A DNA stretch of 64,000 bases. It comes from Mycogone perniciosa (Eukaryota; Ascomycota; Sordariomycetes; Hypocreales; Hypocreaceae). This document shows positions 1 through 11,815 of the stretch, piece after piece. Both the position numbers and the translations under genes were made by a program. Under the pieces are notes generated by a model. That model was not told where the DNA came from, made no database searches, and saw nothing but the letters and a program-made list of their open reading frames with translations. The DNA lies in NCBI GenBank assembly GCA_025331125.1, contig JAOALB010000025.1, forward strand, positions 124,001 to 188,000, in the 5' to 3' direction. Position 1 is the stretch's first letter. Every line of letters starts with the position of its first letter.

Positions 1-3000
1 TGAAGCGTGAAAACGGTCCAAGGCCAATAGTTCTGCGCGGAAGCAACGAAGTCCAGAACCACAAGCGCTTCTCCGGTCTCCAGATCCTTCAACATTTTCA
101 GCTTAGATAGTGCTGTTGCAAAGACAGAATCTGCTGAAAATTCACTCTTCTTTGAATCTTTCTTCATCGCCTCGCGAGGAGTTTGCCCTGTAAGTAGGCA
201 ATTTGACATCCATTGCTGGCGGTTCCTCAATATTGAGGAAAAGAACTTCCATGTTGTCTTGACTTCCCGTGTCAAGACAAAAGGCTGACCGATGTTCGAG
301 AGCACCTGCAAAAAGGATTTAGAGATTTGCGGCCCAAGATATCCTAGCAGTGAAGGCGGCTCGTTTGTGGATTGCCCAGCATTGACCACTAGAGATTCCA
401 ATAGCCACATCACTGGCCCGCGGAAGTGATCTGATGCTGCACATAACCGGGCTAACAGCGTGGAGCTCTTAAAGAGGTAAGTCTCAACCAAGGTAGATGA
501 ACGTTCCAAATAGTTTGCAACTCGTAGGAGCGTTGTTGAAAAATCTAGCAACGAAGTCACCTGGCATCGAATGATTTGTGTGCGTTTCGGGTACAGCGTA
601 GAGTCAGAATTCATGAGGGCGGAAATGAAGGAGAAAAGAAGGGGTTGGAACCGTAGGCTTCCAGTTGATGGTGACAAAAAGCAGTCAATAATATGGGAAG
701 CTGCGGGTCGCAGACATGATGTGAGATTCTCTGCCTTCGGAGACTCGCCCATGTCGTAGGTATAGAGGATAGTCTTGGTAAGGATAGGGACGACGGTTTG
801 CAAGAGGGAAATGCGACTTGTCGGGGTGTCAAACATCCAAGTCGAGGTGTTTTCAAACACATCGACAGAAGTTTGGGCAATGGAGAGGCTAACCCTTGAT
901 AACACCTTGTCAGCAGTACCAAGCCATGGATTTGACTCCGCTTGCTGTCTGCTTGCAGACTTGTTTCCCGCCCGGCGCTGGACTGCTGAAGACATGACTG
1001 TGTCGATAAGTCCAGAAAATAGCGAAAGTGAAGACGTCAGAAACTCGAGCCTTTCTGAGACCAAATCGAGGCTGCCCGTGATTTTCGTCAATTTCCCTGC
1101 TCTTGACTCCGAGTTTAGCAGTTCGCTGCGTGCGAGATATGACCACACCCGACTCGGCTGGACTTGCAAAACGGCATGCAGGAATTTGATGCAGGCAGTA
1201 AGAACATTTACGGCTGCCTCCTCACTCGTAGCCAACTCGTCTTGCATATAATAGTCCATCGTCTCGCACACAACGGTGACGATATCTTTGCCTCCACTGA
1301 TGTGCTTACCTGTCTCCGACAGCAGGTCATCGTCATAGCGCATCAAAGCGCTGTTATTATTGTCTTTTGCCATTCTCTGCTGCTCCATACGAAGCAACGT
1401 TGCCAACAGCGAAATAACCTCGGCGGTTTCCTCAGGTTGCAGCATCCCCAGCTCAGAGCGGTAGCCTTCTTTCGAAAGATTGATTTCGAGTTGTCGGCCT
1501 AGCAACGACAGTGTTGAATGCGGATACTCCATCAGAACAACGCGACCGGTATCTGTAATGAATCGCCCATAGGTGCCTGCGGGTATTCTATATGCGTCAT
1601 CTTCAATATACCTCCGGCTCCACGAGGATGACAGCGAGATTAGGGGGATATCTTCCAGAAGGCAAAATGAGTTCGTGTTTTCGTCTTCTTGGACAAGTTC
1701 ATACTCCTGAAACGAGTCCGGGAGAGAAAACGTCACTGTGGGCGTTTTTCGAAGAAGGTTGAGTATCAAATCCGATCTTTCGTCTTCGCATTGGGTCGTT
1801 GCGGTGCATAGCGTTCGACAAAGTGTGATGAAAGGGAGAAACTCATAGGGATATCGATCGAGTGCTTGCTGGAAATAGAAATCCATAGCGTAATCATCGC
1901 GTATCAAAGATGCCAGTATGTCCTGCGAGGGAGACATGTTCTCCGTTGCGGACAGATCCCAATAGCCTCGGCCAGGGGAAAGCAGCGATAGCAAACAACT
2001 CACTGAGTCAGACTGGTAGCCAACGAAGGGATATGATACCTTCAGGAGCTCCAGGTAAACGACTCTGATGCGTGAGCTAATCAGAGGTGACATACTACCA
2101 CCAGCTGACGGACCCATTGTATCAGCCATCCTTGAAATCACATCAAATACCTTTCCCTGGGCTGTGGCAGTTGCCGCAAGCTGTTCCACCACCTGCATGT
2201 CCCTGGGGGTTGACGCATTCTCAAGAAATCCGTCAAATTTCGACGATTCAATTGAAAAGATACTGCCCGCAGAATTACGGCGACCTGGAACCGGCCGCAT
2301 CACACTTCGGGTCTCAAATTTTTCCCGGGCACTCTGCTGTATAAGGTTGTCTCTCTTGTCGGTCCTGTTTTGATAGGATACGTTGAGACGGTGTAGGAGA
2401 AACGACCAGGTAAATATCACCGGGCTAGCACTCTCCGAATCTGAGCTGGCCGCGTCGACGATGCTCTTGTGTACCTGCTCGAGGACATCTGGTGATAACA
2501 AGTACGAATCATATACATCGTTAGCCTGTGCAGGGTCTTCATCTCGGTCAGATAGATATGTTAGGGCTCGAGCCGGTTTAAGTAGGCCAATAGATACTGT
2601 CGCTGACAGCGTTTTCAGGGGCAGAATCAATTCAGCAACGCTCTCGTGAATCTACATGAGTGGTCAGTCAAAGTAGAAGAAGCATGATGCTCGGGGTACC
2701 AACCGGTTGAATGGTATCGAAAAAGGCGTAAAGCTCCATCAGAGAGAACCATTGGCATATGGCGGATGAGGGAGGAAAGTCGCTGCCAAAGCTATCCACC
2801 AACTGGAATACAACAGACAGGCCATGAATAACCTCTGTTAGGTGGCTTCTCAGCCAGTCCAGCTCGACTTCATCGACAAGCAAAAGTTTCTCATCTGTGA
2901 TCGATGCTACCCCAGCTTCCACACTATTCATGCACTCTGTCACGACTTGAAGGTACGCTGGGAGCAAGGCCTCCATCTCGTCCCGTGTCTGTGCAGGCAG

Positions 3001-3756
3001 CTTCAGCTTGTATAAATCTGCCAATTCAACATCTCCAGGTGCGAATATCGGAAGGCGTTCGTAGAGTTTGATAGAGTTGGCATAGTCCGCGGCCATCATG
3101 AAGAAACGTCGCTCAGTTAACAAGGTGTCAAAGAGGCGTCGCCGTCTGCACTCTGGCTTTTCGAACTCGGCCGCGATTTCATCAGCATCCAATGCTGCTG
3201 ATGCGCCCATATCTGATAAAATGGATGTTCCCTGGCCGTTTTGAAGACCGGCTGCCTCTTGCAAATTTGCAGCATCCTGGGACGACAATGGACCTAACAG
3301 GTGGCTCGAGGCACGGAACTGATGTTCAATGACGACTACCCGAAGGGCAGCCACATGGTTGACTTTGGCATTCTTGCTGAGCCACTCTGCATCCTCTTTG
3401 AACTGTTTGATGTCGTATCGATCGGTCGAAGCCGATGTGACGTTGATTGGAGCTGTCTTGGTCTCGAAATCCTTCCTGGTAGCTTCATCAGGCAGCGCAA
3501 AGGCGGTCGAGGGTTCCCTTAGGAGTCCGCGGACATAGTCATCATCAAAGAAGCTGACGATTGCAGAGCTCTTCTGCCGCTGGCCGGTGCCATCTGAAAG
3601 CGCCGCCGCCACGAGCTTCCAGGACCTATAATCGAGGTCAGTCGCATTCTTATTCTTCACCCAGGCAAAGGGAAAGCTGTATTACAGAAGCACCTTCTCC
3701 CCGGCCAGGCACTGCTCCAGGGAGGGAAAATAGTTGCGATCGGACACCGGCGCCAT
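1..3756 (-). CDS. NUP188: Nucleoporin Nup188 (3' end beyond the window)
   Basis: Large scaffold nucleoporin of the inner ring of the nuclear pore complex. Exons on the minus strand are 3756-3686, 3625-2704 and 2651 to beyond base 1. The introns (60 and 52 nt) both carry a CTGAC branch site, and the second uses a GTTGGT donor. The ATG at 3756 opens a short first exon ending GEKVLL, which joins in frame to SWKLVAAA, the usual start of fungal Nup188. The third exon stays open for about 2.65 kb to the window edge and contains the family-like stretch ILRNRQQWMSNCLLTGQTPR. About 1,215 residues are visible; filamentous-fungal Nup188 is usually about 1,800-1,900, so roughly a third is missing. The protein is almost wholly helical, with no FG repeats. 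It is divergent from trpC across 753 bp. The family call is firm; the exact exon ends are inferred. Confidence 0.88.
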
Positions 3757-4509
3757 TGCCGCAAGTGTCAGTAAGGTTGCAGGGCCACGCGATGCATCAC
3801 CTTGAGCTTGTTGGTGTTCGAAGTGTCGGCGTTGGTATTGCAGTTTTGACGCGCTTCAACACGATGCAGTATGAATAGCTGCAGGCCAACTTTTTGGCGA
3901 AGCTCCAGGAACCCGAGGTTGAGCCGAAGGAGTGGCCCAGCCTTGTGGTACGTACTCTGTACCTGTACCTCCAAACGCAAGGTACAGAGTACTATACCAA
4001 CTAACCCTTGTATGTACTTCTATATGTAAGAGCCAAGTAAAAGCTCGGTAACAGCAACAACAACAACAAGGACTCTTACAAATCGCAAAAGTCTTGCCAG
4101 AATCATTGCTTTAGCTCTTGGAGAGCACCCCATCCCCCCCACAAGTGTCAATCTCTTACCAGAAATCAGCCTGGCAAGCGTTGGTAGCTTACATAGCGCT
4201 TACAGAACAGAAGAGGTATCTATTAGATAACTAGGTAGTACGGAGTACGAGTACACACTCTTGTGGTCCCGCACGGACGGATGTATCGGAGCGTCATCGG
4301 CACTTGCTTGAGAGTACAGCAGATTCCTCCTCATACTAAGACACACCTCCTACATAAGCCTTGGGGGACACTACTAGTAATACAGAATACCTGCTTGACT
4401 CATTTCCCTCCTCAACCTCGAGGGGAAATTTCTCTGAAGTCTCTCCAGCAGGAACTTGATGCTGCATTGAAATCCTCATATTTACTGTTTACTATTCAAA
4501 GCCTTCAAG
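3757..4509. promoter_or_regulatory. Divergent NUP188/trpC intergenic region
   Basis: This 753 bp gap separates two divergently transcribed genes, so it must hold both promoters. It contains a CAA-rich run near 4050-4070, one TACGGAGTAC copy at 4239-4248 and a Gcn4-type element near trpC. I saw no convincing ORF with family support here. Confidence 0.6.
4396..4402 (+). promoter_or_regulatory. Gcn4/CPC1-type element upstream of trpC
   Basis: The heptamer TGACTCA is a perfect match to the binding site of the bZIP activator Gcn4 (CPC1/CpcA in filamentous fungi), which drives cross-pathway control of amino-acid synthesis genes. It lies 108 bp before the trpC ATG, a normal distance for such a site. 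Tryptophan genes are classic targets of this regulator. The match is read directly; in vivo use is inferred. Confidence 0.6.
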
Positions 4510-6859
4510 ATGCCATCCACAGATATCATCGACCATTCCCCTCATCAGCCTGATCCCTCTCCTCCGGTTCCTACAGCCTCCAACCTCATTCTCCTTGACA
4601 ATTACGATTCCTTCACCTGGAACATTTACCAATATCTTGTCCTTGAAGGCGCCACTGTGCATGTCTTCAGAAATGACAAGATTACTTTGGACGAACTGAT
4701 CAAGAAGAACCCCACCCAAATCATCATCAGTCCTGGACCAGGTCACCCAAAAACCGATTCTGGTATCAGCCGAGATGTGATTCGGCACTTTGCAGGAAAA
4801 GTCCCCGTCATGGGAGTTTGCATGGGCCTGTAAGTTCAAAGATGTTTATTCATCCCTCATTCTGTCAACACTGCTTTGCTAACAGGTTTGAAGACAATGT
4901 ATCTTCGATGTCTACGGCGGCGAGGTCTCTTCTGCTGGAGAATGGCTTCACGGGAAAACATCCCCATTGACACATGATGGCAAGGGTGTATTTGCTGGCT
5001 TGTCTCAGGAGCTCCCCGTGACCAGATATCACTCTCTTGCCGGCACTCAGCTTACTCTGCCGGAATGCCTCGAGATTTCGTCTTGGGTCGCCAAGCCTGA
5101 TGGCACGCCTGGTACTATTCAGGGTGTTCGCCACAAGAAGTTCGTTCTTGAGGGCGTTCAATTCCATCCAGAAAGCATCCTTACTGCCGAGGGTCGTGTC
5201 ATGTTCAAAAACTTTCTTCACATGCAAGGCGGCACCTGGGAAGAGAACGAACGGCTTCAGAAGACCGCATCGGCTAGCAATGCTAAGCCGGCTCCTGCCA
5301 AGCCCAAGAAGAACAACATTCTTCAAACTATCTACGCAAACCGGAAAGCTGCTGTGGCTGTCCAAAGAGAAATACCTTCCCAGAGAATGGCCGATCTCCA
5401 GGCCATAATTGATCTCAACGCTGCTCCACCACTGGTGCCTTTCATCAATCGCCTACGCCAATCGCCCTTTGAGGTTTCTCTTTTGGCAGAAATTAAGCGT
5501 GGGTCACCTTCAAAGGGCATCTTTGCACTGGACACTTGCGCCCCCATACAGGCCCGAAAGTACGCCTTGGCTGGAGCAAGTGTCATCTCAGTCCTAACGG
5601 AGCCTGAGTGGTTCAAGGGAAGTATCGAGGACTTGAGGGCCGTCCGCCAGGTTTTGAACGGCATGCCCAACAGGCCAGCAATCCTGCGGAAAGAATTCAT
5701 CTTCGATGAGTATCAAATCCTCGAGGCACGTGTGGCAGGCGCAGACACTGTTTTGCTAATTGTCAAAATGCTTGAGGATGAGCTGCTTGAGCGGCTGTAC
5801 AAGTACTCACTCTCCCTTGGAATGGAGCCTCTGGTTGAAGTCCAAACTGCCGAAGAAATGACAACGGCAGTTAAGCTGGGGGCCAAGGCTATCGGGGTCA
5901 ACAATCGAAACTTAGAAAGTTTTGAGGTTGATATGAGCACAACCAGCCGACTACGAAGCATGGTCCCTGAGAACACCATCCTTTGCGCTTTGAGTGGTAT
6001 TAACAAACATGAGGATGTCTTGGCGTGCATAAAGGATGGCATCAGTGGCATTCTGGTTGGAGAGTCGATCATGAGAGCCCCCGATGCTACCACCTTCATC
6101 AGTGAACTATGCTCAGGAACCACGCCGACGCCGAAAGACTCCTCACCTGCCAAGGTACATGTCAAGATCTGTGGTATGCGCAGTGTTGAAGCCGCAACAG
6201 AAGCAGTCAAGTCAGGCGCTGACTTTATCGGAATCAATCTGGTCCCTGGAGCAAAGAGACTCATATCCCACGAAGCAGCTCTTGCCGTATCAAACGTTAT
6301 CCATTCTTCTACTAAGTCGGTTGACACCAAAACTAAACCGTCAATTTCTGCCACTGGTGCCACAGACTTCTTCACAGCAGCTGCTGGGGCTCTCGAAGCC
6401 AGCCGGACACAAATAGTCGGAATCTTCCAGAACCAACCTCTAAGCGAAGTCTTGGAAAAGCAAAAGCTTTACAACCTAGACTTCGTACAGCTCCACGGCG
6501 AAGAGCCCCTAGAATGGGCCAACCTCATCCCAGTTCCCGTCATTCGCTCCTTCAAACCAGGGCACGTTGGCATCGGACTACGAGGATACCATGCACTTCC
6601 TCTTCTCGACTCGGGAGCTGGATCCGGCAAGCTCCTTGATGTTTCAAGCGTCAAGGAAGTGCTGCGGAAGGACCCGGAACTCAGAGTCTTCCTTGCCGGT
6701 GGGCTCAACCCAGAGAACGTCGCCGATGCTGTCAACGCTCTTGGAGAATTCGGCAGCCAGATCATTGGAGTCGATGTTAGTAGCGGCGTTGAGGAGGACG
6801 GACAACAAAGTCTGTCGAAGATTGCTGCTTTCGTGAAGGCTGGAAAGGAGATTCGCTAA
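4510..6859 (+). CDS. trpC: Trifunctional tryptophan synthesis protein TrpC
   Basis: One polypeptide carries three activities of tryptophan synthesis. First is the glutamine amidotransferase subunit of anthranilate synthase, then indole-3-glycerol-phosphate synthase, then phosphoribosylanthranilate isomerase. Exons are 4510-4829 and 4894-6859. The 64 nt intron has a GCTAAC branch site, and splicing to the second AG (at 4892-4893) restores MGLQCIFDVYGGEV; the nearer AG breaks the frame. The product is 761 residues, normal for the family. The amidotransferase triad is visible: Cys104 in GVCMGLQC, then His198 and Glu200 in QFHPES. The synthase part starts near residue 245 (LAEIKRGSPSKG around 305). 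The isomerase starts near 528 (VKICGM) and has its acidic residue in IIGVDVSSG near the end. A low-complexity Ala/Pro/Lys linker joins the first two domains. Its partner anthranilate synthase subunit is not in the window. Confidence 0.97.
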
Positions 6860-7286
6860 ATCATCCAAACTGTAAAGGTGAAAGATGTGTATCTGAGTTG
6901 GTGTTGATCTAGGTAGAAGAATAACATCGAAAAAGAATAAGACTCGAGGAAATTTTCGGTCTTCGTGATCCTAGCATGTCCTTGTGAACTTTGGTGTCTC
7001 TTTGCATTTTTATTCCGTGTCCCAGTAACACCACGCAGTTTTGCACTGCTGTGTGAGTTGTCTGCAGTCAATGGGATACCACACCGACAACTCCCCATCA
7101 TCTCTAGCACACAGCTCATGCTATTTTCTCGCAGTTTCTCCTTAATTCAGCTGATCTCGGCTCAAAATAGTTATCAGCTGTTTCAACATCATCTGCATGC
7201 TAACTTTACTACCCCAGTTTATGCTGACCAGAACTCCTCCAACTCCTCTTCTCTAGCATCAATTTCTCTTTCACAAGTTCAAGATC
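6860..7286. other. Gap between trpC and the BRCT gene
   Basis: This 427 bp gap holds the 3' end of trpC and the promoter of the next gene on the same strand. The last 75 bases before the ATG at 7287 are pyrimidine-rich, as is common in leaders of filamentous fungi. No gene seen. Confidence 0.4.
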
Positions 7287-8798
7287 ATGCCTCGCCAGAT
7301 ATTCAGAAACCTCGTCATAGCAGCAGCCGGTCCATTACCCGGTCAACTCACGATCGACAACCTCAAACAATGGACAAAACTCCGCAGGGGGGTATTCACC
7401 GAAGATTTCGACGAAGATGTCACTCACCTCCTCTGCACACGCGAACAGTTTAACCAGAAAGTTCCTCGAGGTGTGTACTTCTCAGTTTTCCACGCTGTTC
7501 CAACTTCGAGTTGGATTGTCCGCGTTTTTCTCTCGTCAATATTAATATATCTTAGTGAAAGAAGCACTGGCCCGCGGAAAGCGCTTCCACATTGTCCATT
7601 ATGACTGGTTTGAGTTCTCCGCCGTCAATGAGAAGAAGCAGCCCGAGAGAGAATACTCCATGAGGAGCATCCTAGCTAAACAAAACGCAGCCAAACGAGA
7701 ACAGGCCCGTATCGAGAAGGGTAAGCGAGAAGGAGGGAGGGCTGTCAATACGAGTAAGTCTTCGCGCGATTCCGTTGGAGACTATAATCAAACTTATTGT
7801 AACAACTCGGCGCCTAGATTTCTTCCACATATATCACGACCGGACTTTCTTCCCGTACCAGATCGACCTCACTCGCGAGGATGAGGAAACAGGAGAACGC
7901 GGACAGCGATATACCCTTTGTGTAAGTCATCGCGCGTACACCAGTCCACTGAGCATAGCCAACTGTTTCTCTAATTTTCAATCAAGCTCTGGGAGTCCAA
8001 TGCAAAACCTCACCTCTACTGGTTCACAGCCAAGTTCATGAAGAAAAAGGGCGACAGCCAGCCAAGCTACTACCGACCCAGCGCCTGCTCAGGCCCATGG
8101 CGTCAAGAAATGAACCACTTCATGGAGCTCTTCCGTATCAAAGCCGGTATTGAATGGGAGGATCGTGTTCTCAGACACAAAACCATGTCAGCCTCGTTCT
8201 TCCAATACTCGCCGCCAGTGAGTGACGTTCAGCGCCTTCATGTAATGTGTAGGGACGAGACTGATTGTGAATTTAGACTGGGGGTAAACCTGTCGGACGG
8301 CGTCTTCGATTCTGTTACGAGTATCGCCTCGAAATAAATGCTCAGCTTCGCGGGTTGCCCTGGCCACCAGTGGAAGAAATTGTCACTGAGAAAGAAGTCG
8401 GAGACCCAGGAGCGAGATCGCCATCAGAGATTCAGGAGAATGACCATCTGACAGGATCAACATGCACGGGGATCAAAGACGCAGACTCAAGATCACCTCT
8501 ACCAGATGAGGACAATGAGCATGAGAAGGAAACAATGGAAGCGGTCGATGCAGAGGAAACTGGAGACATAAGTCCAATTTCTCCTTCATCAGTCGACGCC
8601 TATGACCAGGAGATTGCTTCTCCAGGATGCAACAGCAATGCAGACGGACAACCATCTCAAGAATATGAGGATTACGAAGAACCCAAGTCTGCTCTCAAAT
8701 CTCCAGAAAGAACTCCAGTTTTCTCTTGCCAAATTGAAGATCTGGAGGAACATGTAGAACAGACCAAGCCACTCGACTCAGGCTTTGGGTCACCTTAG
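7287..8798 (+). CDS. BRCT-domain protein with a second conserved region
   Basis: Five exons, 7287-7470, 7556-7753, 7818-7921, 7987-8217 and 8277-8798, join in frame to 412 residues; all four introns have usable splice sites. Residues about 1-95 form a BRCT domain, the phosphopeptide-binding fold of DNA-damage and checkpoint proteins. It shows the FEDFDEDVTHLL-type strand (here FTEDFDEDVTHLLCT) and a late conserved Trp in HIVHYDWFEF. A basic Lys/Arg-rich linker follows. A second conserved block spans roughly 128-240 (IYHDRTFFPYQIDLTRE, YTLCLWESNAKPHLYWF) and could be a WGR-like nucleic-acid-binding fold, but I am not sure. The last 170 residues are acidic and Ser/Glu-rich, probably disordered, with SP and TP sites. 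The gene converges on USE1. A nuclear DNA-repair role is inferred only from the BRCT fold. Confidence 0.85.
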
Positions 8799-9102
8799 CC
8801 AATAGTGGTTGTCGTCTATTCATCACCTATTTCTCCTTTACTCATCAACTCGCGCAGCAACATGTTCTGGGCTGGTGCAGAGACGAATATCAAGGCGCTA
8901 ATTTATCACAGCACCTCACTCAAATTCTGGTAACATCCATGTTCACAAGGTCGGCGTTCGGAATGAATTGGAAGAGTGCTTTAACGGCGACACAAGCATT
9001 GCTCACATTTCACGTCATCCAATAGTTATCTATACATCATAATTATCGTCAAAGGCCCAAAATCCCTTTCTTCTTCATAAATCATCCCTTGTCCACAAGT
9101 GC
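8799..9102. other. Convergent 3' gap, BRCT gene and USE1
   Basis: These 304 bp lie between two converging genes and should contain both 3' untranslated regions. No ORF or repeat of note. Confidence 0.35.
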
Positions 9103-10338
9103 TCAAAACCTCAACTTGGGAAACACGAAAACCAGCAACACCAGCGCAATCATTAGACCATACACCCACGCATAGAGTATCATCCTCCCCCACCATCCCT
9201 TTCCCTCCGTCATTCTCTGCAAAGACCCCATCCGGCCTCTTGTCGCCTCCATGCTAAGTTCTGACTTCTCCATGCTGGAGCCAGCGGCGCCGAGTAGGTC
9301 TTTATCCGCATCTAGAGTGGCAGAGAAACTCTTGGAGCTCTGCTTCAAAGCTCCCGCCATCTTAAGAATTGAATCCGAGATGACATCCTGCTCTACGCGC
9401 TGTTGGTCCAGAATGGCTTCCGCCGTAGCTGTCGTCGTCTGCGGGGCTGCCGGCTTGCGGCGATTGGCAAAAAGTGCAGCGCGGGCCGTGCTGTGGGCCA
9501 CAGGCTCTGAGGATGAGGCAGTCGGACGGGGATGTAGGGATTGTGTTGTTTGCGTAGGGAGTTCTGTCGATGTGGTGGGAGTATCAATCGGGGCTGGTTC
9601 AGCCACCGGCGGCTCAGGCGTTGGCTCCGGTTCCGCGGGAGGTTTTGGTGGCTCGGTCTCTGCTACTGTTTCTTCGACGAAGCCTTCGTTATGGGCGGCC
9701 GATGATCTTCTTGAGTCCAAGCTCTCGCTTGGTGTGGGTATAATGTCTCCAAGAAGGTCCTCTTCATCTGAGCTGTCATCGTCCTCATCCACAGCCACCT
9801 GCGCCTTTGATCAGCGTTATTCCATCTCTTACCCATGCGCGTTACAAACCTTTCGTAGATCCTCTAGGCGATCAAACAGCAACTCCAGCGTCTCTCTTTG
9901 CGCCGTCAGATCTCCCTGTGTATCTGGTCTCCTCCGTGGTCCCGTTTGTTCGAGTTTCGTGAGTGCCGCCCGTGCATATTGCAGGTTCTCGAAGTCAAAC
10001 AGTCAGTTAAAAGTTCAATAATTGGTACCATTAAACATTACCACTTCAACTCTAGTCCGCTCATATTCGCTGGCTCGCAGTCTCCGTTCGCGCTCTGGCG
10101 TGGGATGAAGAACAGTTTGCTTTAACCGGGAAAGCAGTTGCGCCAGCTCTACCGCCGAAAGATCGGGTGAGACTCCACTGCTATCTGTGGTAGTCGGGAC
10201 ATTCGGTAGTCTCGCCATGGTGTCGTGAAGCGATTTCGGAATGGTCGTTAGACCAACAATCGTTGTTGGAAGTCGTGTAGTTGTCTCAATTACGTAGCGT
10301 GGCAGGTTCGGTGGCTGAAGCTTATTTGTATGCGCCAC
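9103..10338 (-). CDS. USE1: ER SNARE Use1
   Basis: Use1 is the SNARE that works with Sec20, Ufe1 and Sec22 in Golgi-to-ER retrograde transport, anchored in the ER membrane. Minus-strand exons are 10338-10042, 9987-9850 and 9798-9103; both short introns (54 and 51 nt) have CTGAC or CTGAT branch sites. The product is 376 residues. Residues about 1-140 are helical and end in RLEDLRK. A long Pro/Glu/Ser/Thr-rich linker begins at the acidic VAVDEDDDSSDEEDLL. The C-terminal SNARE motif runs from about ILDQQRVEQDVISDSI to MTEGKGWW. A single membrane segment (ILYAWVYGLMIALVLLVFVF) lies five residues from the end, as in tail-anchored SNAREs. The length and order fit fungal Use1, whose sequence is otherwise poorly conserved. 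Confidence 0.82.
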
Positions 10339-10510
10339 AGTACTTAGACGAGTGACGCAACTATAACCAAATACTCGAGGATTTCAAGTTACCAGCGGGG
10401 TGCCTGAATAATAGTAAAGGGATCAAATAATAGACAAAAAAGGGTTGTCGTTTGTGTGTTTATTATTTAAGTTGCATCAATAGGGCGAAATGAACCGCAT
10501 CCAATAGCTT

Positions 10511-10864
10511 CTAATACCGCCTTGTTGTGTCTCGACACAAGGCTTCATTAACATGTGACAGCAGCGCAGGAATGTCAAGTTTGGCGCCAACGACATGGAA
10601 CCGAGATGTTGATTGACAAATAAGCACATATTCACCGATTAATATATACGAAACGTCCACAAATCTTGCACGTCGCCGGAACCAGACAACCATCCCTCCC
10701 AGTAATCTGCTTGTCGGTGGCTGCATACCAGCACATTCGTCCTTGCTAAACAACGCCCGCCCTAATGCTGAGTCACAACATAGCTTATTGCTATTCGGTG
10801 TCGTTATAGATGATGGACAAATCAACGTCAGGCTCAAGCGGCATCGATTTGGTGTGTGGTCCAT
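10511..10864 (-). CDS. Doubtful small ORF between USE1 and CWC21
   Basis: An ATG-initiated 117-codon ORF fills part of the 928 bp between USE1 and CWC21. Its C-terminal half (FVDVSYILIGEYVLI, then FHVVGAKLDIPALLSHVNEA) alternates hydrophobic and polar residues like real beta strands plus a helix. The N-terminal half looks like chance translation. It might be the last exon of a gene starting near 11138, but no intron I tried joined it in frame to the upstream ORF. I do not recognise a family. RNA reads would decide it. Confidence 0.22.
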   Translation of the reverse strand: MDHTPNRCRLSLTLICPSSITTPNSNKLCCDSALGRALFSKDECAGMQPPTSRLLGGMVVWFRRRARFVDVSYILIGEYVLICQSTSRFHVVGAKLDIPALLSHVNEALCRDTTRRY

Positions 10865-10879
10865 TGCTAAGCAGTGGCG

Positions 10880-11161
10880 CTATCTTCGCAGGCGATTCTC
10901 CTTTACCATAAGGAACTTCTGATCAATGTGACTGACTCGCGCTTCGTGTCGTTCGGGAATGTCTTCCATCCGTTTCGCGCCAAGTTCATCGTACTCTAGA
11001 GCTGCTGTCTGAGCCACAGGGAGTGGACGTATAAGGTAGCCAGGACAGTGAGAAGAGACGTCGCTACCTCTGTTAGGATCGCAGTCTGTCTTCAAGCAGT
11101 GTCGTCTCGACCAGCGGCCGAAATTCGATTGGGACATGGTGAACCCTAGTTCAGTATCCAC
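10880..11161 (-). CDS. Doubtful small ORF, possibly a 93-residue protein
   Basis: An ATG ORF of 93 codons with a second in-frame ATG at 11138. The second half is strongly charged and helix-like (ALEYDELGAKRMEDIPERHE, then HIDQKFLMVKENRLRR) and reads more like a real protein than the other intergenic ORFs. No family is recognised. It sits 105 bp beyond the stop codon of CWC21 on the same strand, so it could also be part of the CWC21 3' region. Confidence 0.28.
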   Translation of the reverse strand: MDTELGFTMSQSNFGRWSRRHCLKTDCDPNRGSDVSSHCPGYLIRPLPVAQTAALEYDELGAKRMEDIPERHEARVSHIDQKFLMVKENRLRR

Positions 11162-11266
11162 AGACTAACTGTATGTCGGTGCAAAGTCCCAGAAAATACC
11201 AAGCCTTATGAACGGCTTCGTGTCTCTGACTCAAGGACGGCGAGCTGGCTTAGCCATACCAGGAGA

Positions 11267-11815
11267 CTAGTCCTTATCCTCCTCCTTCTTTGCCAGCGAT
11301 TCCTGAAGTCTCTCCTCCTGTCTTTTCCAATGGCTTCCTTCTTCATATTCGGAGCTGATCTTGAGAGCCTTTCTCAATCGTTCACTCTCTTTGATCTTCG
11401 CATCCGCCATCTCGTGGACTTGGTGCTCCTTAAACGTCTTCCTTGGTCCGTTGCCCTTTTTATTCGAGTTCATTTCCGCAAGCAATTTCTTTCGGAGTTC
11501 ATCACAGCGGCGGTCTATTTCCTCTTCTTCAACTCTAAAGTACGATTAGCGCATAACAACTTCGTATGATTCATGATTATCTTACTCTTCCTCTTCGAGC
11601 TGGTCTCTCAAATCAAACACCTTGACCTCGACCTCCCTCTTCCGATCATGTTCTAGAATTGCTTTATCGGGCTGTCGCTGTTTGTGCCGTAGACTGTCCA
11701 GGTCCTTGGGGTACGGGGCGCCGTAGTCGCGTGGTTTGATGTGGGCAAGGTTTCGTTGGACATATCCGGAGGTACCACTACCTCGCGGTGTAGAGAGGCC
11801 GACGTTGTCAGACAT
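11267..11815 (-). CDS. CWC21: Pre-mRNA splicing factor Cwc21
   Basis: Small spliceosome component related to the N-terminus of human SRRM2. It binds Prp8 and Snu114 in the active spliceosome and influences 5' splice-site choice. Exons are 11815-11586 and 11534-11267; the 51 nt intron has a GCTAAT branch site. The product is 165 residues. The start MSDNVGLSTPRGSGTSGYVQ is the conserved N-terminal signature that lies near the catalytic centre. The cwf21 domain follows (EVEEEEIDRRCDELRKKL), then a highly charged Lys/Glu tail. An in-frame ATG exists 50 codons upstream (11965) but the extension looks unlike a protein, so 11815 is chosen. It is divergent from CDC123. Confidence 0.93.

Noticed and set aside
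4831..4886. trpC acceptor at the first AG after the branch site
   Set aside because: It lies only a few bases from the branch adenine and puts the glutamine amidotransferase out of frame; the next AG restores the family sequence.
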